Of a DNA stretch of 64,000 bases, positions 46,760-58,568 are shown piece after piece. The DNA lies in NCBI RefSeq assembly GCF_050947875.1, contig NC_134570.1, forward strand, positions 201,885,750 through 201,949,749, given 5' to 3'. The position numbers and the translations under genes were made by a program. Each line of letters opens with the position of its first letter. Positions within the stretch are counted from its first letter, which is position 1. The notes under the pieces were generated by a model. It was not told the DNA's origin and searched no databases. It worked only from the letters and a program-made list of their open reading frames with translations. The DNA is from Dermacentor variabilis (Eukaryota; Arthropoda; Arachnida; Ixodida; Ixodidae).

Positions 46760-48820
46760 ATGTGCGACTTGAAGATATTGATACATGCATATTTTGTATT
46801 TCGTGGGGACGACGGACCCAGGCACCTCGACAAACACGACTAACGCTCTCTGGCTCTCGAGTTCGGCTGAACTGGCCAGCGCTGCAGTTATCCTTTGTAA
46901 ATATACTTTGTAAACAATCTCCAATTCTTAATCCTTCGTTCGCGTAACATTTTGGTGGAGGGTGCCATTCCCTGTCCTCGCCACGGAGCTCCGCAGCCGC
47001 CGCACCGTCCTGCTTTCCGCCATGACTCCCGGTGAGGACACCTCGTATGCTTCAACTCCTGCGACCCCGGCAACAACGTACGTTACGGTTACCAATCCCC
47101 GCGATCATGCCATATTCTCCGGCCAAGATAACATCCACGTTGAGGACTGGCTCATCCTGTATGAGCGTGTTAGCCGAAACAGCCGCTGGGACCCTATCAA
47201 TACGCTAGCTAATGTCCTATTCTACTTGGACGGAACTCCTCGTGTCTTGTTCGGGACACATGAAGACGAAATCGCTAGCTAGGATGCTTTCAAGGAGAGG
47301 CTCAGCGACCTATTTGGAAATGCCACCAGTCGGCAGCTGGCTGCTAGAAAAGAGCTTGCTACCCGAGTTCAGTCTTCTACCGAATAGTGTGTCTCGTACA
47401 TACAAGACGTGCTCCCTCTTTACCGGAATGTCGACAAGAAAAATGGCCAAGGTTAGCAAAGTCTGCCACGCACTCAAAGGGATCGTGGACGACGCATTCA
47501 ACTTGTTGGTGTCCAATAATGTGTCCACCATCGACGTCATTGTCAAGAAATGCCGCCGCTTTGAGCTCGCCAAAAGCCGTTGCGTCATTCCACAGCTCTC
47601 CCGGCTCCCTATCACGGCGTTGACGTCTTGCGTCGACCTTACCGCTTCACCAGCCTTAAATGAACACGTCACACCTATATTTCGCCGCAAGCTCAACGCT
47701 ACAAGTACTGCGCCGTTCCATCCACGCCCAGTTGACCCCACATTGACCAACCAGTCCCAGCGTTCTCTCTCATTCAGGCAGTTGTGCGGCAAGAATATGG
47801 AAACCTAGGTTTTCCTGATGCCTACTCCGTCTCCCGACCTGACGCCCGACCGGTGCTGAGAGCTACGCCTTAGAGCGACCTGTATTCTCCTCCTAGATAC
47901 CGCAATCCATCCGAATGAAGAACTCCGGACGACAAGCCCATTTGCTTCCGTTGCCTCCACATTGGCCACGGCACTCGCCACTGCCGCACTTCCTGGACGT
48001 CGCCATAATGGAGCACCTTTTTCCCGTCTCCCCACCCATATGCCGACCCGCGCCGTTACTCACCTCGCTGTATGCCTCCTGCCTCTGCCGTATCCGCCGA
48101 CGACAGTGGTCTTGCTCGCTCGCCGTCACCTCAGCGCCGTCAGTCCCCGTCGCCCTAGCCACACCACTATTCATCGCCGACCAATTATGGACCCTCCCGG
48201 ATGAAAAACTAGACAATACAGCTCCTGGGAGTAGTGCTGCATTAACTTCGTCGTGCTAAAATGCACCATTGACGCTCCTAACGAACCAGAACTTACTTGA
48301 TGTTCATGTCGACGGTGTACCTTTGACGGCGTTAGTAGATATCAGGTGTCCATAATGAGTTGTAACCTCCGTCGTCGACTGAGGAAGGTCCTCACGCCTG
48401 CTACTACACGAGGTGTACGCGTGGCCGATGGCAGCACTGTTAACGTCACTGGAATGTGCACTTCCCGTATAAGTATCGTTGACCGCCACATTCCTCTTCT
48501 TTTTATAGTGCTGACCAAATGTCCCCATAACCTAATCCTTGGACTCCACTTTCTTACGGTGCATTGAGCTTTGATCGACTGCAGGTACCCTTTGCCTCAA
48601 ACTTCATCTGCTCGCGCATATTCGTGCCGAACTGCCGAACAACATTAGTACGACTGCCTTCGTCCGCCTGCCGCCTAAAGCCTTGACTTTTGTTGATTTG
48701 CTATTTTTTCCTGTGCCCGATTACGATTAGGTGGCCACACCTGTTCCTGTTGTCCTTTTTATGCGCAATATCACTGTGCCCCACTCCGCCATCCCCGTCG
48801 ACGATAACTGGACATGCGTA
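46760..48820 (+). mobile_element. Gypsy-4: 5' part of a Ty3/Gypsy element
   Basis: The end of a 5' LTR is placed at 46949 (CGCGTAACA), followed by TTTTGGTGGAGGGTGCC, comparable with Gypsy-2. Gag, zinc knuckle and protease follow, then a short linker region (VPDYD and NITVPHSAIPVDDNW, to about 48815). RT, integrase and the 3' LTR are absent. The LTR start was not located, so the left limit is approximate. Confidence 0.7.
47022..48590 (+). pseudogene. Gypsy-4 gag and protease remnants
   Basis: Gag starts at 47022 (MTPGEDTSYASTPATP) and contains IFSGQDNIHVEDWLILYE and FYLDGTPRVLFGTHEDE, then a TAG at 47279. It resumes to about 47385 and again, shifted, as FNLLVSNNVSTIDVIVKKC (47499-). The zinc knuckle CFRCLHIGHGTRHC lies near 47943-47984. 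The protease (about 48295-48590) keeps RVADGSTVNVTGMC and NLILGLHFL. The active site has been lost, reading LVDIRC instead of a DTG motif. Gag is clearly related to that of Gypsy-2. Confidence 0.8.
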
Positions 48821-49611
48821 ATCGATAGGGGAAGCAATCAAGAAATGGCAACCCACAGAGCAAGTTGGTTGGAGATTTTGCTAGCCACAATCCTAAATTG
48901 GGTGTAGTGAATGTTCACAACGGCACACTGTGCACTGGTCTATATGGACGCTGCCCAGCTTGAAGAAGAAAATCAGTTGAAAGCGGCATGACAGGCAGCG
49001 AAAGACACCAAGAAGGCTATGCGCACTACCCAACTACAAGAAGAAAAGTGCCTTGAGGAGGTGCCACTCAAAGAGAATACGGAAAATCCATGCCACGGAA
49101 CTCACGGACCACTGGCGCTCAAAAGAGCGCAGTCAACCCTGGCTCATCGTCAAAAGTTGACAATCAAGTGCATGGTGCCCTGTACCTGCGTTTTGAACGT
49201 CGCTATTACAGATGACAAAGAAAACTTCAGCGTGCTAGAATTTACAGCTTCAGTGATATTGTGAACAAACATGAACAACGCGGAAAGAATATTTTTTGTA
49301 ACTTGTTTTCGCAGTAACTAGCGTATGTAATGGGGCTCCGCATAAAGGGTTCAGGGCCAGAGGCGGAATTTTTTAAAGGTTTGACTTGTTTCCCGTGTGA
49401 TCTCGTTTTGTTCTCGCGACTTGCGCGGATGTTCTCGTTTGGGTTCCCAGGTAACGGCTCTGGCATTTGGATCAAGTTCGCCGACAACGGAAGCTAAAAG
49501 CATTTCATACTTGCAAAAAAAAAATTGCAGTTAAACGAAAGCCTAGTGCGTTACCTGCCTTCTGTAGCAAAAACAATCGAAGCTAAGCAAGAAATGTTCT
49601 ACTTCTTGTGC
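48821..49611. other. Unassigned, one charged open frame
   Basis: 49019-49264 encodes 81 codons (Gln/Glu/Lys-rich start QLQEEKCLEEVPLKENTE, then Cys-containing CMVPCTCVLN). It lies behind a coding-like stretch from about 48950 (AQLEEENQLKAA). No domain is recognised and stops interrupt it upstream, so it may be a decayed coding fragment. Confidence 0.35.
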
Positions 49612-49617
49612 TTTATT
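49612..49617 (-). terminator. Poly(A) signal of the 141-residue gene
   Basis: AATAAA on the minus strand, about 132 bases after the stop codon at 49749. Confidence 0.6.
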
Positions 49618-49748
49618 ACGCTGTTATCGTGCTGCAATATTCTATGACAAGAGCCCGTTGTGAATCACGAGGGACAGAATAGGTTTAATACAAAGGAAGA
49701 TCCTTCAGCGATGACGTTGTGCTAGCGTCACATCCTATGCGGCTCATC

Positions 49749-50935
49749 TTAGTCATCCAAGAATTGTATGTCCGGCTCAGGACCAAGCTCCTCCTCCAAA
49801 GCGTTCTTGCTTGCGAGTTGAAGGCCCAACGCCCTGATAAATTGATGAATGTTGCCTTGCTGCTGTGAAATCTGGCCGCAAGGTCGCGCTAGCTTCGATT
49901 GTCCATCTGTAGCTACAGGAAAGAGAAGCGTAAAAAAGATTTTTCTAAGCTAGTTGAAGTGTGTTTTAGAAAAAAAAGTTTAATTAAAGAGAAATTACTA
50001 ATGAAAATGCGCAAAAATGAAAGCGTTACTTGGGCAATGAAAAATATTTGAAGCAATAATTAAGGTCACGTTTTTCTAATCTAGTTCAAGTGTGTTTTAT
50101 AAGGCAAGTTTAATTATAGCGAATTTATAAAAGAAACTGCGCAAGAATCACCAAGGTGTTACTTGCACAATAAAAAATATTTGCGTGCAGTAATCAATGC
50201 TCCTTTTAGGCTAGTTGAAGTGTGTTCCAGGAAAACAAGCCTTGCTTAAGCCATATTACTAATGAAAATGCGTAATAATTAAGGAGTTTTCGGGCAATGA
50301 AAAGTATTTGCACATAATAATGAAAGCCTCAAACCACGCCAAGATGCACAAATCTTAGTAATGTACTACATTCCAACACTGGTAATCTGAATTATATCTC
50401 CCGCTTACGACTTCGATAGTGCTACTAAGACCATCAGCTTTGTATATTTCTCTTTCCGCGGTGTTAATGAAAAATAAAGCCGGCCTGTTTCACTTTCATA
50501 AATCTTTTGCTGGCGTAGGGCGCTCGGAAACGTGTGCTCCCGCTTGTAAACCAATGAAGGTTTTACGTAGAGGTTGCTGAAGTACAGTGAAAAATTATAA
50601 ATTGTGGTTGTGCCGAAGGTGAACTTTGAAACTTAGTAACCTCAAACCTTTGGTTGTGTAGACAATTACTAACCTTTCTGGGGCTCCGGTTTGTGCTTCT
50701 CAGCGGACCGTCGAGCTAACTCAGAAGGGGCTTCGACTGCGACATGGCCGCGTGCGCCGTCACCGTTTGCAGCTTCTTCGGCGTCGTCCCAGTTTTCGTC
50801 ACTCTGCAGGACAGCAGTCAACTTCTGCACCAGGTTCTCCAAGAGCACAAGACGAACCAAGTCCATGTCACGCTTGCCATTCCTTATTGCATGTATTTTC
50901 TCTAGGGCCGCGGTGAGGAGGAACTTGATGCGCAT
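49749..50935 (-). CDS. Host gene of unknown function, two exons, ~141 residues
   Basis: Two exons join in phase on the minus strand. Exon 1 (coding 50935-50674, 87 codons plus one base) ends AGAAAG before GTTAGT. Exon 2 (49912-49749) follows TTTCCTGTAG, adds two bases to complete an Ala codon and ends EPDIQFLDD with TAA. The start MRIKFLLTAALEKIH has G at -3. Residues 1-45 form an amphipathic, Leu-rich helix region (VRLVLLENLVQKLTAVL), 46-60 is acidic, and the middle is polar. Residues 100-125 are again helical (IHQFIRALGLQLASKNALEE) and the tail is acidic. There is no signal peptide or membrane segment. I recognise no family. A TATA box (51105-51111) and AATAAA (49612) frame it. Alternatively, exon 1 could begin at an acceptor at 50972 (TTTTTGTAG), adding upstream exons and 12 codons. 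Confidence 0.65.
49935..50330. repeat. ~130-bp tandem repeat inside the intron, three copies
   Basis: The phrase CTAGTTGAAGTGTGTT (or with C for G) starts at 49950, 50081 and 50211. AATGAAAAATATTTG-like phrases recur at the same spacing. AT-rich, with no coding potential. Confidence 0.85.
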
Positions 50936-51104
50936 GACCCAGCCTGCAAGTGTTGCACGGAGCTGGAGGCCCTACAAAAACACACTGCATGCGCTGTTTT
51001 TCCTCGATCGGGTAAACACTCGCTCTCTCTTAAAAGAGTCAGTGACTGTAAGTTTCCAGACAGAGCTGTTCTAACAGTCGGTAATGATTGCTCCAGCGCT
51101 ACGC

Positions 51105-51111
51105 TTTTATA
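51105..51111 (-). promoter_or_regulatory. TATA box of the 141-residue gene
   Basis: TATAAAA on the minus strand, set in GC-containing DNA (GGTGC before, GCGTAGCGC after). Transcription would start near 51075-51080 and give a leader of about 140 bases before the ATG at 50935. One short upstream ATG (near 50987) lies in weak context. Confidence 0.5.
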
Positions 51112-51112
51112 G

Positions 51113-54100
51113 CACCGATTCAGGGTACGTAACCGCAGTGTGATCACCTCTTGCGGAAACGCCCGAAGTTCATTTCATTCAATCACTGCGAAAGAAAGCA
51201 TATTTCTCTGCGAGGCTATATGGCGTTTGCATCGAGTAATGTGCTACGATGATTATCTTTCTTTTCAGTCATGATAAGTGTTCGATTGCGGTAAAAAATA
51301 CCAGCAGGGCGGTTAAGAGTGTGTAACGCGAATTTTTAAGCGGGAAGGGCCTAGGCCTAGGCTGTGGCGTGGCCTAGGCGTTTTCACTCCCCGATGTCGA
51401 CAAATCACATGGGGGTTTGAAGGCCGCGCTTCTTCCATGGCATTTCCGCGTAAGAAAAGTTTTGCAGCGTTTTTGCTTAAGTTACTAGGCTAGCCTCTGG
51501 TTCTCGAGTGCTTACCGGTTTTAAAAACATACAATGGAGCTGCCGAAGGCGTTAGGACGAGGACGGAATGATGATGGAATTACAATTCAGGTATTAATGA
51601 CACGCGTCTATGACAGCGTGAGGGCGACAACGTCAAGATACTCGAATGACGACTGTGTGAGTGACTACATAGCCTGACGACGAGGACGTTAAGGCGGCAT
51701 GTAACTGTTGCGAATGTTAAACTCTTTAAAGAACGTACGTTATCATTAGCACGTAAACAAAAGAAACCCAGTAGCGTTGCAGCAGGCAGTGTAATGACAA
51801 CGCTATTTATTTACGTACGTAATGCATCTCCGCTTTGTCACAAACAGTATTCAAAAACTTTATAATATTCGCACCGTGCACGTAATCTGGTAAGAAAGGG
51901 CTATCTTGCTGTATAATCAGTAACAACATGCAGGACCTTTCGAATACAATTGCGTCTTGCGCAAAGCAATGAAGCATTCACAGCAATTACGCGTTGATAA
52001 ATGGTAACCAGCAACAGAATAATATACGCTTGACACCAACCTCGGAAACATTGCACACGAGTGCTCTCAGTCGTTTAAATAGGCAACGTGAGCTAAGCGA
52101 AGCAAGAAAACTACCGCCGTCTTCGCAGCATCTTCGAACCACTGGGAGCAAAGTCCGTACAATGTTTTCGATAAACTAATTTAACTTTTCCTTAAAAAAC
52201 ATTTACCTTTCCTTATCTGTTTTCCGGCTAGTGCTGTCTTCGACACCGCGATCCTGTTGTTCTGAGCTGGTGTTCCTTCTGTTCCCCCACGAGCGGCTTG
52301 TTAACTTCGTTTTCTTCTTCTTCTGCCTGACGCAAGGTTTCTCTGAGTGCTGCGTTTTCGCGACTTTGTGAAGAAGCGCAGGCGTCAACTACTGCATGCA
52401 CTATGTCACGTTTATTATGGTTTTGACGACCTTGACCGAAACCTTTCAACTCGAACTCGTCGATAGTTATTGGACTTAAGGTAGCTCAGAATAAAAAAAA
52501 ACAAGAAGCGCCAATCATTGCGAAAGCACTTCTTTCCAATTCCATGCTTGCTTTTACGTACGAACACTACGTGTTTCTTTTTTCTTGGCATGTTTGTTTA
52601 CTTAAAAACTACCTTCTTGAAGTGCTCAAAACATAAGGTGGTTTTAGGTTGCAATTATGGTGATCGCCTCCACAAATGACCCCAACCCCCTATGCGGGAT
52701 ACGAAATAAATCAGCAGTAGAGGGAAAAAAGTGAGACTATGATTTACTTAGCCTAATCACTGCATGCAAAAGTTACGGGTACTGGAGTTCGTAATATAAT
52801 TATAGAATACTCCCTATTATTGGGAAAAACACATTGCCGCTCGTGGCCATACCATTCAGATAAGATAAAGCCAAGGAATGAGCGTCATTTGTCAATCATG
52901 ATGCCGAGACGTAAAAAAAGAAGAACCTAAAGGAAGGCTCAAGAGAAGTTGGCGCGAACCGCGTCAGTGCTATGCAGGAAATTCTTCCCACATTGCTCGT
53001 GGTGACCAGCATGCCGAAATTGCCACTCAAAGCAACGACGTACCAAACATGATTGGCATGCTTTTGCGTGCCTATTCTGTGAAAATCATTGCGCGTGCTT
53101 TCAATGACGAAATAGGAAAAGGGGAGCAGTGGCTCGATATGTGGCAGCGCGGCCCACGTCAACAAGCCTTCCGTAAATAAGTTTTCAAAATCGTTTCTCG
53201 CCACAACCGTTACACCGACATTCCGCGGGAATTGTTGCCGTTCCCATTACCGTGACGTTTCCCATAAAGCACAAGTGCTATAAGGGAACGTGGCTCGCGC
53301 AGCACTTATTGTTTCAAGTGTGAAGGCAAGCGTGCCATAGCCGAGAACGGATGCCGATGGTGACATCCAGCCGCGCCGTCTACCCGCGCGCCAAGTGCAA
53401 GGCCGATTCAAACGGGTCGCGAAGCTCTGGACATAAAGTGATTCACATCTGACTGGCACCGACATCGAGAAGACTGGTTGTGAGAGCAGTGATTGTGGCG
53501 CGACGAGCTGATGAGGGAGAAACAAAGATTGTTCAAGATAAAAAGCTCATAATAAAAATAACACGGGACGTCATTTCAATCAAAGAAAATAAGATTACCA
53601 ACAAAGTTTATTTAGATGCAGCGAGGGAGGAAAAGACAACCATCTTTAACTTGGTAATAGCAATAACTACCTGTCTTTAGGCGCAAGCATAGAAAGGTGG
53701 GTCTACTCCGGCAATGGCTTTGTAGGGCGCGGCCGGTGCGGGCCCTATGTTAGAAGCGATCTGCGCGTACAGAATTCAGATCTGTCAAGGAAAATAGCTT
53801 CGTGTGCGCTGTGTTTTCGCCACTTAGTTCGCACTGAAGCTTGATGCAGCACGAAGGTAATTTTCCTAGCCCTTGCTGCCATTCTTTCTCACGCCAGGGA
53901 ATGTGTTCACGTCTGCCTCTGCGCGTGTGGCAGCGTGCTTCTTCATTCAGCTAGTAGGCCAATGTTTACAAACTTTCATGGCCGACAAATCTACTAGTCT
54001 TACTTCGTATAGCTCACTAGTGACTTGCTATTATGATCGATGCTTCGCCTTGCTGGCGAAATGGTGATATTTTTTTGTTTTTGACTTTCACAATGCAACG

Positions 54101-54688
54101 TTAATTACCAAGAAAGTCCCTTTTACGGAGGCCGTCAACATTCAGTACGAGGACCGCCGTGTGCTGTTGGATGTGCCCGATCGCAGCCCCAAAAATTGTG
54201 CTTATCCCAAGCACTGTTGGATTCGATGATATGCGAAGCGTTTTGAAGGCAGCTGTCTATACAGAATTGTTTGGGGCTCCGCACAGCGTTACCAGGTTCA
54301 CCACTGTGTTTTGTAAAAGCAGTATTTGTGCGTTTGACATGAGTGTGCAGACTAGAATTAACGAGAGAATGCGTGTGTCAGCAGCAAGACGACCACGACT
54401 GCGTTAATGATGATTCCGTGATTTCTACAAACACTCAATTATTGTTAATGAGCGAAAGGCAGTCGCGAGATGGGTAAGAAATGCAGAAACTAAATGTTCA
54501 CTGACGGCAATCGCGTGGTATCACTTGGAGGATGGAAATGGGTTACATGACGGCAGAACAGTAGCACAAGCTGAAGCCCGTGTGTTCTTATAGACCATTT
54601 GGACGAGTAGCGTGGCGCGCTGCTATCGCCTTGGCCCACCAGAGATGACGCTGCCATAGTAGCATTAGATACAGTGTTTTCATACTTT
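51113..54688. other. Unassigned DNA with one exon-like segment
   Basis: No complete gene or element is recognised. The minus strand at about 52475-52206 reads TIDEFELKGFGQGRQNHNK and a helical ALRETLRQAEEEENEV, and a donor-like AAAG|GTAAATG lies at 52206. A stop precedes the donor in that frame and the phase does not fit exon 1 of the downstream gene. It may be a decayed exon. The remainder shows nothing. Confidence 0.35.
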
Positions 54689-54757
54689 GACACTGTGTGC
54701 CCCAAGAAACAGCTGGCCTTGACTAACGGCCAGCTGTTTCTTGGGGCACACAGTGTC
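54689..54757. repeat. Perfect 30-bp hairpin with 9-nt loop
   Basis: 54689-54718 (starts GACACTGTGTGCCCC) is exactly complementary to 54728-54757; the loop is TTGACTAAC. No mismatch exists in 30 pairs, which is longer and more perfect than a typical microRNA precursor. A recent inverted duplication is the simplest origin. Confidence 0.92.
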
Positions 54758-55999
54758 AGCGACAAGGGCCGGAAAATCCTGGTACAATCCTCGGCAGGAA
54801 TGAGGAGATGGCGCCTTGGTGACCAGCGTTTGCAAATCAACGCGCATGGCTAAGCGCCTTTCAATCGCTCTTTCAACGGATGAAACTCTCACTCAATATT
54901 CTGTTACCCACATGCTGGAATGCTCCACCGCGTTCCTCCTCGCATGAGCGGGCAGCACGCGAAAATCAGAGGCTTGAGTCGGAGTACGAAGCACGAATGG
55001 CAAGCCAATGACCATCACCGCATCACGAAGAGGAGCATACAGCCACTGCACCTTGTTTTAGACAACATTAGTGAAATTAGCAGAGCTAATTTTGCTGGGT
55101 AACATTACAGCGCAATGAGTGCCATAACGAAAGACATAGAACAGACAACACTCGCCTTGCTCATTGCACTTGCGCCGTGCACTCTCAAGCGGTTTCTGTA
55201 TCAAAATGATCAACTACCGATGTGCAGATATTAGAAACCAGTGACAACTTGTTCTCGTTATTCTTATCGACCAGGGTCAGTTCTTCCACTGCAGCAGTCG
55301 GCATAGGCGACCATAACAGCCCTGTCCTCGCCGGGTCGGTGTAGTCCTGTTCCGTGAAGAGATCCGAGAAGAGACGGTAGCCATTGTACATAAACTCTCA
55401 CGCCAGGCCAGGCAGACCGTCCCTTTTCACGCTGTTTCGCCATATGTCACACCCGCAAAATTGGCAAAATATTGTGTAGTCATGATTAATGAGCACCTGA
55501 AACGAGTATCAGTTCCGTCTCGTTCGGGAACACTTCCTCGGTGCTGGAGGCAGGCAGATGCGACCGTAAGCTATTTGGTGAACCTCCGTTCATACGCGAC
55601 TCGTGAATTCTCGATAAGCGCTGAAAGCTTTTCTTTTTCTCATTTTCTTTTTTTTTTCACATTACTTTTAAGTGGTGCTCCGATGGGCGGAAAATATATT
55701 GTATCTGGCCGCGTTCATGGCCGCATGATTATGGGAGACAGCGAAACCACGATGTTAGAACAATTGAGAAATACTATGTTATGCCACCTCTTGCGATTAG
55801 TAAAACCCCTATATCACGCATAATTCAAGCATGTTTTCAGGCACGCACGATCCTGTGGGATGGAATTCTCCGACATAAGGTGGCCTGACAGCCCGCAAGT
55901 TTATCTGACTAAGCTAGCACTAATGCTGGGTTGCCACAGTGAGAAGTTCGAATCGTGCTGTTTTTTTTACTTTTCCTGAAGGTGGGAAACTTGAATTCA
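54758..55999. other. Unassigned DNA with one coding-like open frame
   Basis: The minus-strand frame 55391-55185 (68 codons) starts MYNGYRLFSDLFTEQDYTD and continues GLLWSPMPTAAVEELTLVD, with balanced, protein-like composition. No family is recognised and no splice sites are firm. A T-rich run lies near 55625-55660. Otherwise nothing is seen. Confidence 0.35.
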
Positions 56000-57017
56000 T
56001 GTCCTGCTGTGCACAACATCTGCAGGCTTGGAGTGACGTCTGACACCGGCAGAAGATGCCGACAGCTTGTGGGGCTATACTAATCCAGGTACAACCAAAT
56101 TAAGAAGGCCAGCCAAGCTTCAAGAAATACACTCCATCCCCAGAACAGGAGTTCGTCTTCCTGGTGCAATATTCGGCTACTATCTCCCAAATGCTTCCTA
56201 TAATTAACCCATGGCCCACAGTCACCACCAGCTGCTGAGCACCTGACAAAGGCGGTGGTCAGACCTGTAACTCAGCAGAGGGTGCTAAGAAACAATGGGT
56301 CCGGACAGGCCGCCAATGCAAACTGACCCTGTCAACCTTTAATTGCTGACCTCTGTCGAGTGAGGTTAGCTTAGCAGCGCTCTTTGAGGAACGATCAGAC
56401 ATTGCTTGCGATTTCATCGGCCTTAGTGAGATTAGAAGAACTGGTGAGGCTTATACATTGCTGAATAACGGTCATGTCCTCTACTATAGAGGACTGCCAA
56501 ATAAGAAGCAGTTCGGAGTAGAATTTGTAATCCATATGGACCATAGCGGGAAACATTGACAAAGTCTACAGAAATAATGAGAGAATAGCAGTAGTAATAA
56601 AGCTTAATAGGACGTATAGAGTAAAGGTAGCACAAACCTACGCTTCATTCTCCGGTCAAGATGATGAAGAAATAGAAGTTTTATGAAGATGTTGAATTAG
56701 CCATGCGAAGAGCGCAAACTCAGTATACTGCAGTCATGGGCGACTTCAATGCAAAAGTGGGGGAAAAGCAGGCTGGTCAACAAGCAATTCGCATATACGG
56801 CGTGGCATCTAGGAGCGCTCGAAGAGAGATGCTGGTAGAATTCCCGGAAAGGAATAAGCTGCGAATACTGAATGCTTTCTTCAGGAAGCGTTGGAACAAT
56901 ACGTGGACCTGAAGAAGCGCTAATGGTGAAACAATAAATTGATTTCATACTTCCCGCCCATCCCAGCATAGTGCAGGATGTGGAATTGCTAAGTATGGTA
57001 AAGTGCAATGATCATAT

Positions 57018-57137
57018 TGTCACAAGCTGTCATGAACCACGCCTGCCGCGCAAACAACCAGATGAAAGAAGGAAGAGAATGACGTGAGCCAAGCTGCCGC
57101 GAGACCGCTCTTCAACAACCGCGCCTATCAACCAGAT
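57018..57137 (+). repeat. Gypsy-3 5' LTR
   Basis: 120 bp, starts TGTCACAAGCTG and ends CAACCAGAT. Confidence 0.88.
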
Positions 57138-57351
57138 GCCGAGCAGCACAAGGACGAGAGCTTACAACCGCTCTTCGCGGCAGCACAGGAGTCACATGCG
57201 GGCAGTCGCTTTCGCCTACGGGATGGTGGCGCGCTGTATAAGAAGAGCTACTCGACCACCGGTGCACGCTACCTTTTAGTTGTCCCCAAGAACCTTCGCC
57301 ACCAAGTATTACACGCCATGCACGATGACCCAACTTCCGGTCATCTTGGTT

Positions 57352-57551
57352 CCACACAAGGTCACCAGCATTGAAGTAAACGTGGCGGTGACGCCCGTCA
57401 TAGCGTATCTTGGACCGGTCCTGCGATGCTATGGGGCGTAGCCTAGCGAGGCGTCGCGCTTCTTCTGCTCGACATAGGATCTCACCAATTGATTCGTTGT
57501 CATGAGCGAAGTAGGGAAATATTGTGTCCAGGGTGTAGCGCGGCGGACGAG
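57352..57551 (-). repeat. Inverted copy of the integrase 3' region (arm 1)
   Basis: 200 bp, reverse complement of 58140-58339 with about three to four mismatches by eye; the spacer between arms is 588 bp. Confidence 0.9.
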
Positions 57552-58139
57552 AATTTTACTTGCCTAAGATGCGGAAAGATATCGAACGGTACGTCGCAAG
57601 CTGCTCTCAATGCCAGCGCTACAAGCGTCCGCCACAAGCGCCACATGGCCTGCTTCAACCAGTTCCCCCTTCTAGCGTCCCCTTTGAGCGAGTTGGTATA
57701 GATCTTCTGGGCCCTTTCCCACGATCCTCCAAGGGTAATCGTTGGGTTATCGTTTGCGTAGATCACCTTACCCGCTATTGTGAGACCGCCGCATTGCCAT
57801 CGGCCACAGCTTCAGAAGTTTCTATCTTCTTGCTGGCTAACGCTATACTCCGACATGCACCTCCTAGCATAGTAATCAGCGATCGTGGGTGACAGTTTAC
57901 CGCGGACGTAGTTGAAGAAACCCTTCGTCTGTGTTCATGTAGCTTCCGCCATTCTACGCCCTACCATCCACAAACTAATGGACTGGTCGAGCGCACAAAC
58001 AGAACGCTTGCCAACATGCTGTCCATGTACGTCGATTCACCACACAAGAATTGGGACAGTATCTTGCCTTTCATTACCTATGCCTTCAATACCGCGAGAC
58101 ACGAGACCACTGGTTACTCACCATTTTTCGTTCTGTATG

Positions 58140-58339
58140 CTCGTCCGCCGCGCTACACCCTGGACACGATATTTCCCTACTTCGCTCATGACAACGAATC
58201 AATTGGTGAGATCCTATGTCGAACAGAAGAAGCGCGACGCCTCGCTAGGATACGCACCATAGCATCGCAGGACCGGTCCAAGATACGCTATGACGGGCGT
58301 CACCGCCACGTTTACTTCGATTCTGGTGACCTTGTGTGG
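58140..58339 (+). repeat. Source copy of the inverted duplication (arm 2)
   Basis: The natural integrase C-terminal coding sequence, lying in frame; partner of 57352-57551. Confidence 0.9.
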
Positions 58340-58568
58340 CTCTGGACGCCGTTGCGGAAGCGTGGCTTGTGCCAGAAGTTTCTCGCCCACTACGTCGGCC
58401 CTTACGTTATTCTGGAGCGCCTCAGCGATGTAAACTACCGCATTGCGCGTCTCACGAGCAGTGGACGACGCTCGGCCAAGGCTGAAGTGACACACGTCGC
58501 GCGTCTGAGGCGTTACAACCCACGAGGTGACTGACTCGCCCGGCGGGCTTCGTCTGCCAGCGGGGAAA

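Larger units (their letters stand above)
57138..58534 (+). pseudogene. Gypsy-3 integrase remnant
   Basis: The N-terminal linker (AEQHKDESLQPLFAAAQE) and first His pair (LHAMHDDPTSGHLG) end where the inverted duplication begins at 57352. Sequence resumes at 57560 with PKMRKDIERYVASCSQCQR, the Cys pair. In that frame the triad is D48 (VGIDLLGPF), D108 (VISDRG) and, after one TGA at 57890-57892, Glu in NGLVERTNR with 35-residue spacing. The frame then stays open to 58534, through DLVWLWTPLRKRG and HVARLRRYNPRGD. Apart from the inversion and the single stop it is well preserved. Confidence 0.85.

Noticed and set aside
52203..52449. Upstream exon of the 141-residue gene
   Set aside because: The donor phase does not fit the acceptor at 50972 and a stop precedes the donor in the best frame.
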